The notes under the pieces: model-generated
Databases searched by the model: none
What the model saw: only the letters and a program-made list of their open reading frames with translations
Told to the model about the DNA's origin: nothing
Assembly (NCBI GenBank): GCA_000827265.1
Contig: KN834781.1
Coordinates: 481,236-545,235 of the forward strand
From: Collybiopsis luxurians FD-317 M1
Lineage: Eukaryota > Basidiomycota > Agaricomycetes > Agaricales > Omphalotaceae
Direction of reading: 5' to 3'
Length of the DNA: 64,000 nucleotides
Part shown: piece by piece, positions 1 through 10,237 of the stretch
How the letters are laid out: each line of letters starts with the position of its first letter
Numbering within the stretch: the stretch's first letter is position 1
Program-made: the position numbers and the translations under genes

Positions 1-1
1 A

Positions 2-532
2 CCTGATGGAACCAGGATTGTGTCTGGGTCTTTAGACAGGACAGTGAGGATCTGGGATGCCAACACTGGCACCCAGATTGGCAGTCCTCTCCATGGCCAT
101 GATTATTCTGTCCGGTCAGTAGCATTTTCACCTGATGGAACCAGGATTGTGTCTGGATCTTCAGACAAGACAGTGAGGATCTGGGATGCCACCACTGGTA
201 CTCAGATTGGTGATCCTCTCCATGGTCATGATGATTCTGTCCAGTCAGTAGCATATTCACCTGATGGAACCAGGATTGTGTCTGGATCTTCAGACAGGAC
301 AGTGAGGATCTGGGATGCCACCACTGGCACCCAGATTGGTGATCCTCTCCATGGCCATAATCATTCTGTCCAGTCAATAGCATTTTCACTTGATGGAACC
401 AGGAATATGTCTGCCTCTGTTGATGACCAAGTGAGCATCCAGCATGCTAGCAACAATTCATCACCACCTATGTTTCATGGTAGGTCATCTCAATTTTATT
501 CCTCATTCTACTCTGACTCAGTGTACAGCTGA
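2..532 (+). CDS. WD40 repeat protein, C-terminal end (5' truncated by window)
   Basis: The open frame enters from the left edge and ends at a TGA at 530-532. About 177 codons are visible. They hold three near-identical WD40 blades of 43 residues with the pattern HGHxxSVxSVAFSPDGTRIVSGSSDKTVRIWD, shown here as H-GH, SPDG and RIWD marks, followed by a decayed fourth blade (SLDGTRNMSASVDDQVSIQ) and a Ser-rich tail. The DNA repeats every 129 bp with very few differences. WD40 blades stack into a beta-propeller that binds protein partners. Such highly identical blades are known in fungal NACHT-WD40 (NLR/HET-type) proteins, where they diversify by unequal recombination. The N-terminal effector and NTPase parts would lie before the window, so the NLR assignment is inference. 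A plain WD40 scaffold is the alternative. Confidence 0.85.
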   Translation, partial: PDGTRIVSGSLDRTVRIWDANTGTQIGSPLHGHDYSVRSVAFSPDGTRIVSGSSDKTVRIWDATTGTQIGDPLHGHDDSVQSVAYSPDGTRIVSGSSDRTVRIWDATTGTQIGDPLHGHNHSVQSIAFSLDGTRNMSASVDDQVSIQHASNNSSPPMFHGRSSQFYSSFYSDSVYS

Positions 533-1084
533 TGTAAATTCACATTGGATCCTGTCATCAAATGGTTGGATCCAACTTTCCCATATCCCTTCTCCCCTTA
601 TTTGGATTCCTCCCCCCTTCCGCAGAATGTTATGGACTCCTGGAACCAAATGCATCATTTCATATATTGGGTATAACAAACTATCATTCCAAAATTGTGT
701 GTATGGCATGAATTGGACCCAATGCATTTTAGATTTGTAACTACTATGCTTACATACACTACCAGATAAGCACTATTGATTTTTAGCATTCTCTATAATG
801 CAGATAAAACTGTATAATTTCAAGTGATTCAGGAGTCAGAAATTATGGAACACATGTGCAAGCTTCTTTACTTCAGTGTTGCTTCATCAGGTTTTATTCT
901 GTCATTCTGCTCCATTTTACAGTTTGCTGCTAAGACTATCACTGAAGTCCATTAGCTCCTTGATCTGATTGTGTAGTAGTAGTGGAACAACAAATTGCCT
1001 CCATCTATAAACAATGTCATTATACCACTTTCAATTATGTAATAGCAAGTACCAGTTTATTTACAACTTCATTAATATTGCAAG
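533..1084. other. Intergenic, no gene recognised
   Basis: AT-rich DNA between the WD40 gene and the LTR element. Only short chance frames are present. The last 45 bp, next to the LTR, resemble 43390-43433 and belong to an older repeat family that was the target of the LTR element. Confidence 0.5.
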
Positions 1085-1287
1085 TGTTGATATTTTCCGT
1101 AAAGGGTAAATGAGCCAAAATATGGGCTGATGAGGACAGATAGGATGAAAACATGCTTATGCCTTTATTGTACAAGTACTGGTACGAAGGTAAGCAGTAA
1201 GAAGAAAAATGCAACAAAAGGTTTCAGAGATAATCGCAACCGATCACATGCTTCAGTGTGCTTGGACCACCAGATAATACTTCAACA
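1085..1287 (-). repeat. 3' LTR of the gag-only element
   Basis: 203 bp, TGTTGA...TCAACA with a 6-bp inverted terminal match. It is the uninterrupted copy. It shows what the other LTR looked like before the MITE inserted, and so fixes the MITE borders. Confidence 0.88.
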
Positions 1288-1421
1288 CACTCCCTCCAGC
1301 CACAGAAGCATGTAGATAAAAGAAGAATAAATAAATGAAGCTGTAATGTAAGAAAAATAACAAAAGATAATGTAAAAATGTCTGTCAAGAAAAATATGCA
1401 CTCCCTGTTTCCTGACATGGA

Positions 1422-2294
1422 TCAGAAAGCATAATTGGCAGAATCATCATCAGTGACAGCTGCATGAGCACCATGCTCATCCTCTGGGTCCATCAGGCAT
1501 TGGCTCTTGTAGTGACCACAACCACTACATCTGTAGCATGTGATGAGGATTTTTGATCCCTTCTGATAAGCAGAGGTTGCATGTTTTCCCTTTATGGAGT
1601 GGGAAGAAAGAAGAGCAATGAGTTTAGAAATCATGGTGCTATTGACAGGGGTATCTGATTCCTCCTGCTTAATAGAATCTGGACTAGTTGTGTTCTTCTT
1701 GGTTTGTTTGAGAGAATTGTACTGAGCAATGCAACAACAAACAATGTGCTCCTTGTTATCATGTTCAATATCACCATCAATAGACTGGCGAAACTGGCTC
1801 CAGATGACATCATTAGGAAGAGAGCAAAGGAGAGTCAAAATGAACTGAGCATCAGATGGCTTGTCCTTGAACTCATGATCAAGGCAGTCAGTGATATCAC
1901 AAAACAAACCAATGTGGTCATGCATAGAAGTAGTGGAGGTGAGGCAAAGGGTATGGAAATGATCCCAGAGTTCAGATTGTGCATTGATTCCAGAAGTGGA
2001 GTTGACCTCAACAAGGCACTTGTAGGCAAGGGCAGGATCAAGGGGAAGATTGCAGATATGGGGAATCTGTTTTGCACTGATACTACCCACAATAATATCC
2101 ATTGCCTCTCTCTGCTTCTCTTCGAAGGCCTTCACCTGCTTCAAGGTTGCTGGACCTGCCAGTTGACTCTTGGTGCCATAGACAATTTCATGAAGCTGTT
2201 TACTCTGGAGGTGGACCTGGAGAGTAAAATCCCAGTTAGGAAAATCATCTGGAGTGTTCAGATGGATAATCGAATTGCATTTCTTGCTGGGCAT
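1422..2294 (-). CDS. Gag-like protein with CCHC zinc knuckle (copia type)
   Basis: An uninterrupted 290-residue frame starting at an ATG (MPSKKCN...). The N-terminal two thirds match the general layout of Ty1/copia Gag (UBN2/DUF4219-like region): an early W in the DFPNWDFTLQVHL stretch, a helical AFEEKQREAMDIIVGSI segment, and a later block of the type W-x-HFHTLCLTSTTSM. A CCHC zinc knuckle lies near residues 253-266 (C-YR-C-SGCG-H-YKSQ-C). It is followed by an acidic tail. Gag packages element RNA and forms the particle. The frame lies between the two LTRs and fills most of the interior. No pol frame follows it, even a broken one. The open frame with no stop suggests that the copy is fairly young or under constraint. 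Assignment to the copia superfamily rests on layout and knuckle only. Confidence 0.8.
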   Translation of the reverse strand: MPSKKCNSIIHLNTPDDFPNWDFTLQVHLQSKQLHEIVYGTKSQLAGPATLKQVKAFEEKQREAMDIIVGSISAKQIPHICNLPLDPALAYKCLVEVNSTSGINAQSELWDHFHTLCLTSTTSMHDHIGLFCDITDCLDHEFKDKPSDAQFILTLLCSLPNDVIWSQFRQSIDGDIEHDNKEHIVCCCIAQYNSLKQTKKNTTSPDSIKQEESDTPVNSTMISKLIALLSSHSIKGKHATSAYQKGSKILITCYRCSGCGHYKSQCLMDPEDEHGAHAAVTDDDSANYAF

Positions 2295-2492
2295 GGTATT
2301 GTCAAAATAGGAGTTAAGGGAATGAATGTAGTTACAGGTGTAAATCTGGCTCTACACAGGCCTCAGGAGTCCTAGACTCAAGTTTGGTACAAGTTCAGTG
2401 GGGTTTCGGGCAGCGTAACATGCTACAAGTTGTTGGGAGCAATGGACCTTGCTCAGGGGACTAGAATGACCTCTAGTGGGGATGACTGCTTA

Positions 2493-3007
2493 TGTTGATA
2501 TTTTCCATAAAGGGTAAATGAGCTGAAATATGGGCTGATGAGGACGGATAGGATGAAAACACACTTATGCCTTTATTGTACAAGTACTGGTACAAAGGTA
2601 AGTGGTAACACTGCGGGGAATTCACAATACCTGTTGGGAAGAAAGCCAAAGGTTTTATGGAGCTTTGGAACAAAATTCTCACATTTTTCGCAACAAGGCT
2701 TTTTAGAATAATGTTGCAGCAACTATGGTGAGAATATTTGTAAGTTAAAATAACCTCACCATAACCTCAACATATCCTCGATTTAAGGATAATCTTCGAA
2801 TAACCTCGGCGATATTAATTTAACAAGCCTCAATGGAAAAAATGTGAACTTTTTGTTCCGAACCTCTGGAAAACCTCTGGCTTTCTGTGTCGCCAGCATT
2901 GTAAAATCTCCGCAGTGTAAGAAGAAAAATGCAACAAAAGGTTTCAGAGATAATTGCAACCAATCACATCCTTTGGTGCACTTGGACCACCAGATAATAC
3001 TTCAACA
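2493..3007 (-). repeat. 5' LTR of the gag-only element, split by a MITE
   Basis: LTR halves at 2493-2608 and 2921-3007 (with the TAA duplicated). Removing the MITE and one TAA leaves exactly 203 bp, collinear with 1085-1287. Confidence 0.87.
2609..2917. mobile_element. 309-bp MITE, PIF/Harbinger (Tourist)-like, nested in the LTR
   Basis: Terminal inverted repeats of about 80 bp start CACTGCGG and end CCGCAGTG. They share internal blocks such as CACAATNCTG and AAAGCCARAGGTTTT. The target duplication is TAA at 2606-2608 and 2918-2920. A 3-bp TWA duplication with CACTGCGG-type ends is known for PIF/Harbinger-derived MITEs. The core (about 2710-2830) is AT-rich and has no coding capacity. It must be younger than the LTR element. 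Confidence 0.88.
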
Positions 3008-3173
3008 GCAAGTTGGGATAATAATTAATTACTTGCTTTATCCATAGCCCAGGCACTGTAACAATGGCATTTAAGCTACTGAGAGTTTGCAATGTGACAG
3101 CCTGCTCCAGTTACTAATGCTAGCCTTAACATAATGGGGCAGGTCAGAGCATTGCCAATGCCTGGAAGAGAGA

Positions 3174-3311
3174 TGGTTAGGATTAGGATTGGGATTAGGG
3201 ATAGGGTTTTGTGCATGCGCAGTGCGCTGGTTAGGCAATTAGGGGTTAGGGTTAGCAAGGTTTGAGTTTAGGTTTGGGTTAGGGTTAAGGGTTAAGGGTT
3301 AAGGGCTAAGG
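3174..3311 (+). repeat. Interstitial telomere-like repeat (degenerate TTAGGG)
   Basis: Blocks of GGTTAG, GATTAGG, GGGTTAGGG and GGGTTAA recur over about 140 bp, with a short interruption at about 3205-3230. TTAGGG is the common telomere unit of filamentous fungi. Here it lies inside the window between repeats, so it is interstitial. Confidence 0.7.
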
Positions 3312-3843
3312 ATATGATGGGGTGGTCTGGAGGCAGAGCCCCCAGGTGTGCATTGATGATTGGGACTTATATTGCAAATTAACCACTGTATATTATATGC
3401 TTACTTGGCTGAATGCCAGCTGCATGCCACACTGCTGTTTATATCATTTGTTACTGCTCTGCAGTGGCTTGGAGTTCAATCCCTTGCCTGGGATTACTTA
3501 CATTGTACTTCTTTCAATAAAAGCTGCGGATCTTGCATTGGAGCCAAAATTGTTTGTTGCAAATTACACTGTATAATACTTGTGGGATGTGGGCAATCCC
3601 GTTAAGGAGAGGTATGTAATCTGAGTGATGACATAATCCTGACATAAACATACCAAAGAAGACAGGAATGATCGATCTTTAAATTCAGAAAAGGACCAGG
3701 TGTAAAACCCACTATCTAAAGGTAGCGGGAATTTCCCTCGTTTTTCCCCAAAACCAAACGACTTGTGACAACTGATGCACTTGTTGTGCCTCGTAATCTT
3801 GGCAGTCATTTTTACCTTAGGCATTACATAGGGTTTGAGTGAA
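3312..3843. other. Region without a supported gene
   Basis: A 120-codon minus-strand frame (3564-3926) runs into the F-box-like pseudogene but has no recognisable domain. Around 3455-3500 there is a weak resemblance to a tRNA B box (GGAGTTCAATCCC) of the sort found in SINEs. The evidence is not enough to call an element. Confidence 0.35.
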
Positions 3844-5065
3844 TTAAATATACATGTCGCCAGCTTCCATCCTCCATCCCTTATTCTTAAACAGCTCACT
3901 AAACAACACGGATGCCGACAACTCATTCAAGATGCTCTCTACCATCTTCTCTTCAAATCGAATGACACTCAATCCATTAGCTTTCATCTTGTCCAGAACA
4001 TCGCAAACCTGCTGATACTGAGAATTCATTTCTTGATGCTTTTCAAAGCATATTCCAAGCGTATGCACAGTGTCGGGTAATACAATCAGAGCCACATCGG
4101 TATTTCTCCACAGCCTAATACCCCGAATGAAATTTATGAAAGTTGTCCACAAGCCAATATACTCCAAACAAGGAAAAAACTTATAGAACGAGAGCAATAT
4201 GCATTCAAGGCGGTGCTTTGTTTTGACAATGAGTAGAGAGGTTACTGATGGAAGACCTCCGGAGATGAACAGAGTGTGGTACTGCAAATGACGCTCGGAT
4301 AAAATGCTTGGAACATAGATCTGTGAAAGGTTCGGGAGGATATGTTTGGCCATAGCTTCCGTGAATGGCTTTCGACTAGATCGGGGGTGTGGAATGACAG
4401 GGAATGCGGCACTTCGAAGTGAAGTGTTTGCTACAGAAGCGAGATCATTGCCCCATGCAAAACTAAAGGCCCATGGGACAGCCAGGACCTTCAATTTGGG
4501 CAAATGGGAGATTTCTGTACAAAGAAACGTAGGAATCTCAAGTACTGGGCGCTCCGATTCGAGTATGAGAACTCGTAGATTGGGTATGCGGCGAAGAACT
4601 GCGGCCAATTTCACCATGTATTGATCTTCTTGATCAGGTAGGGGTCGGTATGTCGAGAACAATATGTCAATTCGCTTGGTATAGTTACCGAGCCATGTCT
4701 GATTCAATATACCTAGGAGATTGTGTAGCTCAGACTGATCCAAGACGGCAATCTCTTCATAGAGACATCGACGAGCTATCCTATACCAACCAGAATGATG
4801 CGACGCTGATATATCTGCAATGTTGTGTAGGAAAAGGATCTATGCCATCTTTGTGTAAGAAAATATACCATGTTCTTGCGCAAAAGTTTTGGAGGTAAGC
4901 TTCTTGGAAAACTAAGAAGCTTTGTGCATCTTCCAGTTCTCCAATTCCACAAGCCATCCGTAATATGATCACCCATATTTCCTCCGACAATTCGGGCAAC
5001 TGAACTGCTGGAGGGTGAGAGGCAGCGTATGATATCTTGGCTAGGGAATTGACAACCGCGGTCAT
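3844..5065 (-). pseudogene. F-box-like protein, frameshifted copy
   Basis: Read on the minus strand from an ATG at 5065, this is a full-length relative of the intact gene at 37838-39070: same start (MTAVV), the same CARTWYI block, the same WYRIAR-LYEEIAVLD block and the same end (KGWRM-AGDMY). Compared with the intact copy, about 1 bp is missing near 4820-4830 and about 10 bp near 4775-4785. The coding frame therefore changes twice and the first frame stops after about 94 codons. The second part is open from 4743 to 3844 (299 codons). The intact copy has no intron here, so splicing does not easily rescue it. The family carries an F-box-like segment (VCKAWYRIARPFLYEEI in the intact copy) followed by degenerate leucine-rich strands, a layout expected of SCF ubiquitin ligase substrate adaptors. 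A truncated protein could still be made. A sequencing error is less likely because two separate gaps are present. Confidence 0.75.
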
Positions 5066-5915
5066 GGCCTGTGATCTTATGTACCTAGATCACGAAAGCA
5101 AGCATGAGGGAGAGCGATAATCGGCGTAAACCGTATTGAGATGGTTTGGTTTGGTTAGCGCCGAATGATGCACTTTTGGCGTTGCCGTAGACGTCGCAAC
5201 AACATCAATATTGCAGCTGCCCAATACTCTCATTCTTTATACCTCATTCAAACAACCGTCCCCGTGATAAAGAGTTAGGCTGCATTTCAAACAATTCATA
5301 TTTCAAGCATTCATATCCCCATCTTCCATCCGTCATATCGACACGACTCTTTAAACATTGGCGGGCGAGCCCGCTACCTTACATAGCCCCTACACCTCAT
5401 CCAGCCTCGCTAGAGTTCAGACCCAGGCTCAGCGCCACCAGTTCCTACTTTAAGTTCTCGAGCACCATAAGCAACATCTCATTGGGTCATTTGCGACGTA
5501 AAGAAACTAGTAGATGAATAGAGTACTTATTCTCCAGCTGTCATCCCAAGCAAAACTGAATATGCCTAGGACAGATAGCACTTTTGAATAAATTGGGCAA
5601 ATGAGAAAGTTCCGTTCAGTGACAAGCAGGGACAAAGCAGGGATGTGACCTATTCGGTTCTCTGGGACGGGATACTGGCCAAGGTCCGATTCCCGAACGA
5701 CCAGTTTACCATAATGTACATGTTACATCTATGGATCACACATAATACATGAGGCAGCAAAGAATTGCCATCGGTGGATTTCCCATAATTCGGTTGACTT
5801 TCCCCTCGAGTACTAGATAAAGACTGTAATTACTTATCTCCTCTTGAATCCTCCGTTCCTCATCGGTTATCTTCCAGGCTCCGTCCTCTTTCTACGCAGG
5901 ACTACTCTTTTCTCA
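5066..5915. other. Divergent intergenic region
   Basis: 850 bp between the F-box-like pseudogene and the hydrolase gene. The first 60 bp next to 5065 resemble the 5' flank of the intact F-box-like gene (about 37785-37837, with the shared GATTATC and AAGATCA blocks). The duplication therefore included upstream DNA. No other feature is seen. Confidence 0.5.
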
Positions 5916-7399
5916 ATGGCCGGCACAACAGCTCCAGTAGATGTACTTCTACCACCCCTTCCACCTGCAGCAGACATACCGTCCAAGTTCTTAGAAAGTG
6001 CGAAGCAATGGTGGGCTACGGGTGAGAAACAAAGTGCTGTCAGTGAAGAGCGCTTGTTAAGGTGTGTACATACTTGAAACCGGCTTTCTAACTGCACATG
6101 TTATTTACACCTGTAATAGATGTCTACCCTTTTTCCGCTCAACAAAGCCAACCAAGGCATTGACTGAGTCTGAAATGTCAGATATAGGACCAGTTATCGC
6201 GTACAGTTCCCGCATAGAACTTTCCGATCCCAAGCACTATATCAATACCGTTTCAATGGTCTCTACGTCCCTTTTCCAGTCGCAGTTCTCGCCCTCTGCT
6301 TCTAATCTTATAGCCTCACAAACGCCCGCAGTCATGTTGCATGGCTACGGAGGCGGCCTCGGCTTCTACTTCCGCAATTTCCATCCTATGGCTCAGTGGG
6401 CTGGCAAACATAATACTTCTGTCTATGCCATTGACTGGTTAGGCATGGGCCGCTCTTCACGACCTCCATTCCGTGTCAGAGCATCCAAGAATGACATTCC
6501 TGCTCGTGTATCTGAAGCCGAGTCCTTCTTCGTCGAGTCCTTAGAAGACTGGCGGAAGAAAATGCAGCTGGAGAAGATGACTTTGATCGCACATAGTCTG
6601 GGAGCATATTTCAGCGTGGCTTATGCACTGAAATATCCGCAGAGGGTGGAGAAGCTAATTTTACTTTCTCCGGCGGGTGTTCTCAGAAAGCCAGACTACA
6701 CAGTTCCATTTCAGGAAATTAAGCCCCTATACATGATGTCAAGTGAAAATAATGCTGAATCGGCCTCTAAGCAAAAATTAGAACAGATGCTACGGACAGC
6801 AGAGGCGAAGCAGAGTAGGTCGTGGAGGCTCTTCTCGTATCTTTGGGAAGAAGGCTTGACTCCTTTCCAGGTGGTAAGAACAGTGGGTGTCTGGGGACCT
6901 TGGTTAGTCGGACAGGTATGTTTCTGTATGCTTATTCTTCTCTTTTTTTTTTCAGTGCTGACTACTTTATCAGTACTCTTCTCGTCACCTCACTGGTCTC
7001 AGTGACGAAGAAATCCGCAATATGCATGATTACATTCTTAATATCACTGTCGCCAAGGGCTCAGGGGAATACAGCATTTCCCATATCCTTGCTCCTGATA
7101 CCTACGCACGAATGCCTCTTGTCGATCGAATAACGGGGTTAGCTAAAGAGAAGATTCCGATTACATTTGTGTATGGCGATCAGGACTGGATGGATCCTGA
7201 GGGTGGTCAGGAATCTGTAGAACGACTGCGACAGGCTGGGAATGGCCTAGGGAGGATGTATATCGTGAATAACGCTGGTCATCACGGTATGTGCTGCTCC
7301 TCACATCTGAAATAAATATTGATCGGTGTTTTAGTTTATCTTGACAATGCTGGAGTTGTCAATGACCTACTTGTGAAGGAGCTGGATCGGAAGATATGA
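5916..7399 (+). CDS. Alpha/beta hydrolase, CGI-58/ABHD4-5/CLD1 type
   Basis: Four exons: 5916-6061, 6120-6915, 6974-7286, 7335-7399, in total 1320 nt and 439 residues; the frame closes. An upstream in-frame extension to 5844 exists, but the ATG at 5916 fits the family start better. Lid and oxyanion strand: PAVMLHGYGGGLGFYF near 119-134. The nucleophile elbow is AHSLGAY (Ser about 208), with Ala in place of the usual first Gly. The acid is in YGDQDWMDPEG (about 380). The C-terminus carries H-HVYL-D, the HX4D motif of the CGI-58/ABHD5 and yeast Cld1/Ict1 group. Members act on phospholipids (cardiolipin deacylation in Cld1, lysophospholipid acyl transfer in Ict1) at mitochondria or lipid droplets. 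The exact activity here is inferred from the family. Its neighbours are not functionally linked. Confidence 0.88.
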
Positions 7400-8639
7400 C
7401 GACACTGGCAGCCTATCCTCTTCTTTTTTTGTTGCTTCGTCTATTTTTTATCCGCATCTTGGGCTGCTTACACTGGTTAGATTCAAATATCTACCCGCTC
7501 GACATTATTCACTGAGCCGCTGTCGCCGTATTTATATACCTTCTTCTTCTCCTCATCACTCTTCATTCTCTTCCAATGTAGATAAAGATGTATCTCCTGT
7601 ACAAGGTTTAAAACGACCAAAACGACTGGACCGATTTCTGGCGTTGCCGAGTTTGTCAGGCTCTGCCAGATTTGCCGACCTATGGCACCGTACATCTGTG
7701 TAGTTCAGACTGATCCAAGGCAGCTATCTTCTCATAAAAACCTGCACGAGCCATCCAGTTCCAGCCGTCAAAACAATGCAACGCTGACATGTCTGGCCTC
7801 GAAGAGTCTACGCGCATGACATCGAGAAACCGGTGTCACGCCACGTGACCGTGTTTGACGCTCATGATCAAGAATTTGTCAACCCGGACGGCGCCGATGC
7901 TCTCTTACTCATTCTTTATTCGATTCTGGCTCGCTGAAGCTGACTCTTACCGATACCAAATTGCACTACAAGCAGCTGTAGCCCTTCTCTATCACCAGTG
8001 TCAAGCAGGGTGACTCTGCACGAGACTCTTCTTCCAGTCAAACTTGAGCTTGAACCATTGATACCGCCGTCAATCTCAGTTCAGCCTTGAAGATCGTGAA
8101 GGCCCGGTCGGTGCCGCTGGAGACCGACGCTTTTCAGAGCCAAGAGAGCCTTTTCATTCAAGTTTCCCCGCCCCTTGGCTTGTCCATCTCATACATGTTA
8201 GTTTTCTTAACTTTATAGCTTATACCTCGGAATTTTTATTCCTTACGCAACGCAGAGTTATCGATGGTGGGATTTCAGTTGGGTACTTGGCCAAAGCTTG
8301 GCCTATTGATTGTCATTTAAAAATCCGGGCCAGCTCATTCCACTGCTACCGTTCTGGATTGAATTATCTGCCGCGTCCTGGCCGCAACGCGTCTCTTGTC
8401 TAGGCATGTGCCGTAGACTATCCCGTGTCCCCCGACTTTGCTCGATTATTTTCCGAAATGCAGCATATGGACCCGGATGTTGCAGGAGAATGAAGGATGA
8501 GGAAGCTTGGCAAGGTCTACCGACGGACCGTCGTGAGCGTCGTGTAGGATGGGGAGGAGGTATTTAGCAGGGTATGTGAGCAGCTCGAAATCTACCCAAG
8601 GACTTTCTAACGTCTTCTTTTCGCTTCTCGTTTACAAAG
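7400..8639. other. Intergenic region with an F-box-like relic
   Basis: 1.24 kb between the hydrolase and pectate lyase genes. Apart from the relic at 7697-7788, I see no supported gene. The minus-strand frame at 7483-7695 has no recognisable content. Confidence 0.5.
7697..7788 (-). pseudogene. Fragment of the F-box-like family
   Basis: Read on the minus strand it encodes W-N-WMARAGFYEKIAALDQSELH, aligned with WYRIARPFLYEEIAVLD of the intact gene and even closer to the pseudogene at 3844-5065 (shared LDQSELH). Only about 30 codons survive. It marks a third copy of this family within 35 kb. Confidence 0.65.
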
Positions 8640-10237
8640 ATGTTCAAGTTTACGGCTTCTTTACTTCTCCTTGTTGCTCTAGTCGCCGCTAATCCGACTC
8701 GGTATGTCGAATGACCGTTTGAGAGTTTTGTACAGATTCTCACTGACTACTACTATTAGTGTCGAGAATTCCAAGCGGACAGCTACTGACCAATGGCCCA
8801 CGGCTCCGCTGACCTCTTCGCTGAGCAAAGCCGTGACCATCGCAGCTGGACAGACTTTTACCCCGTCTCAGGCGTACACTAGATACGATCGTGGCTCTGG
8901 TGCATGCAAAGGCCAATCGGAAGGCGGCGATTCCGATGCTGGTCGGTTCGAGCTTTCCACCCAGTGCTACATTTAACTAATAATCTTGTATAGTGTTCTT
9001 GTTGGAAGAGGGCGCTACCCTCAGTCACGTTATCATTGGTGCCAACCAAGCCGAGGGAGTACATTGCCTGGGTATGTTGTATGCCTCTTACATCGAGATG
9101 CCGTTTGACACATTGTGAAATTTCTTATGTAGGCTCTTGCACCTTGGATCATGTTTACTTTGAAGTAAGTCTAATAGTTCTATGCCAACTTTTGCCATGT
9201 TAATTTGACGTTCAATTTTCTCTTAGGATGTTTGCGAGGATGCCATCACGATCAAGCAAAGCAGTGGCACGTCGAGAATCAACTACGGAGGCGTAAGTTT
9301 CATTGTCAGAAATGGGACCTTTTTGTCTGACCTACTTTGTTTTGTAGGCCAAACACGCTGAAGATAAAGGTACGGATGCATTTACATTCCTTCTCTTCCT
9401 CGCCGTCTGACCTCATATTGTCAGTCGTTCAACACAACGGTAAGGCGGCATCGCGTCCATGAATGAGTTTCATATTTCTGATCAATCCGAATCGAACTAG
9501 GTGGAGGATTGGTAAGAGTGCCCTTTCGTTTTCGTGAACGTAAAGCAAACTGAACCTCATTCTCAAAGGTTATTATCAACTCTGTAAGATAAGATCCTCT
9601 GGCGCCGTGCACCATTGGAGCGTGCTCATGTCTCCGTGCTAATGTCTCCGTGCTAGTTCTATGTCGAGGACTTTGGAAAGCTTTACCGCAGTGTAAGTCC
9701 CAATCCCGTAAATAATCTGTTGCGGTTTAGTCACGAGAGTTACCATGGATTGCAGTGTGGCAATTGCGATTCACAAGTCAAGAGGCAAGTACAGATCAAC
9801 GATGTTTGGGCAGTGGACGGTACGTATGGATCGGACGTGATGTGACTGTGCTTTGCAGATTTTAATCACATTACTAGGCGACGTTCTGGTTGGAATCAAC
9901 ACTAACTACGGAGAGTCCGTCGTTTCTCAATTCCTACATACAAGCGATAATTCTGACTCTGACTCTAATCGACAGCACGGCCACGATCCGCACTACAAAG
10001 GCAGATAGTGTCGACACGATCTGTGAAAAGTTTGTGATTCTTGTGGATTGATTTTGACTGTATGTTGAGCTTTCGAACTATTAGGTACACCGGCAACGAC
10101 AACGGCGATGAGCCTAAAGAGATTGGCAGTGGTCCTGACAGTACTGTGAGTCCATTTTCTCCGAGTCATATATGTGGATGTTTACGAGCTTGCTCTTTCA
10201 GAACTGTCTCTACAGCAGTTCCGACATTACCTCCTAA
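8640..10237 (+). CDS. Pectate lyase, polysaccharide lyase family 3, secreted
   Basis: Fifteen exons sum to 771 nt (256 residues) with the frame closed: 8640-8701, 8760-8941, 8994-9071, 9133-9164, 9227-9292, 9348-9369, 9425-9439, 9501-9511, 9569-9583, 9657-9692, 9756-9819, 9878-9914, 9976-10029, 10085-10145, 10202-10237. The N-terminus is a signal peptide ([17 protein letters not shown]). Family marks follow in order: the [20 protein letters not shown] strand, [23 protein letters not shown] (split here as EGVHC, DHVYFEDVCEDA), [21 protein letters not shown], and NTNYGDTATI. PL3 enzymes cleave de-esterified homogalacturonan by beta-elimination with calcium and have a right-handed beta-helix fold. 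The length fits the family (about 240-260). The 11-, 15-, 15- and 22-nt exons are unusual. This gene points to plant cell-wall breakdown. Confidence 0.92.

Larger units (their letters stand above)
1085..3007 (-). mobile_element. Short gag-only LTR retroelement (TR-GAG-like), intact ends
   Basis: Two 203-bp direct LTRs begin TGTTGA and end TCAACA. They lie at 1085-1287 and 2493-3007; the second is enlarged by a nested MITE. The element is flanked by a perfect 5-bp target duplication, GCAAG, at 1080-1084 and 3008-3012. The inner region (1288-2492, about 1.2 kb) holds only a gag-like gene on the minus strand, with no protease, integrase, reverse transcriptase or RNase H. A purine-rich tract (rc of 1288-1300) lies just before the 3' LTR as a candidate polypurine tract. 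I did not recognise the primer binding site. Elements with LTRs and gag alone are called TR-GAG in plants; they would need pol supplied by an autonomous relative. The LTRs differ at roughly 8 percent of positions, several of them CpG versus TpG/CpA. Confidence 0.85.

Noticed and set aside
3440..3500. tRNA gene suggested by a B-box-like stretch
   Set aside because: No A box at the right distance and no cloverleaf could be drawn.
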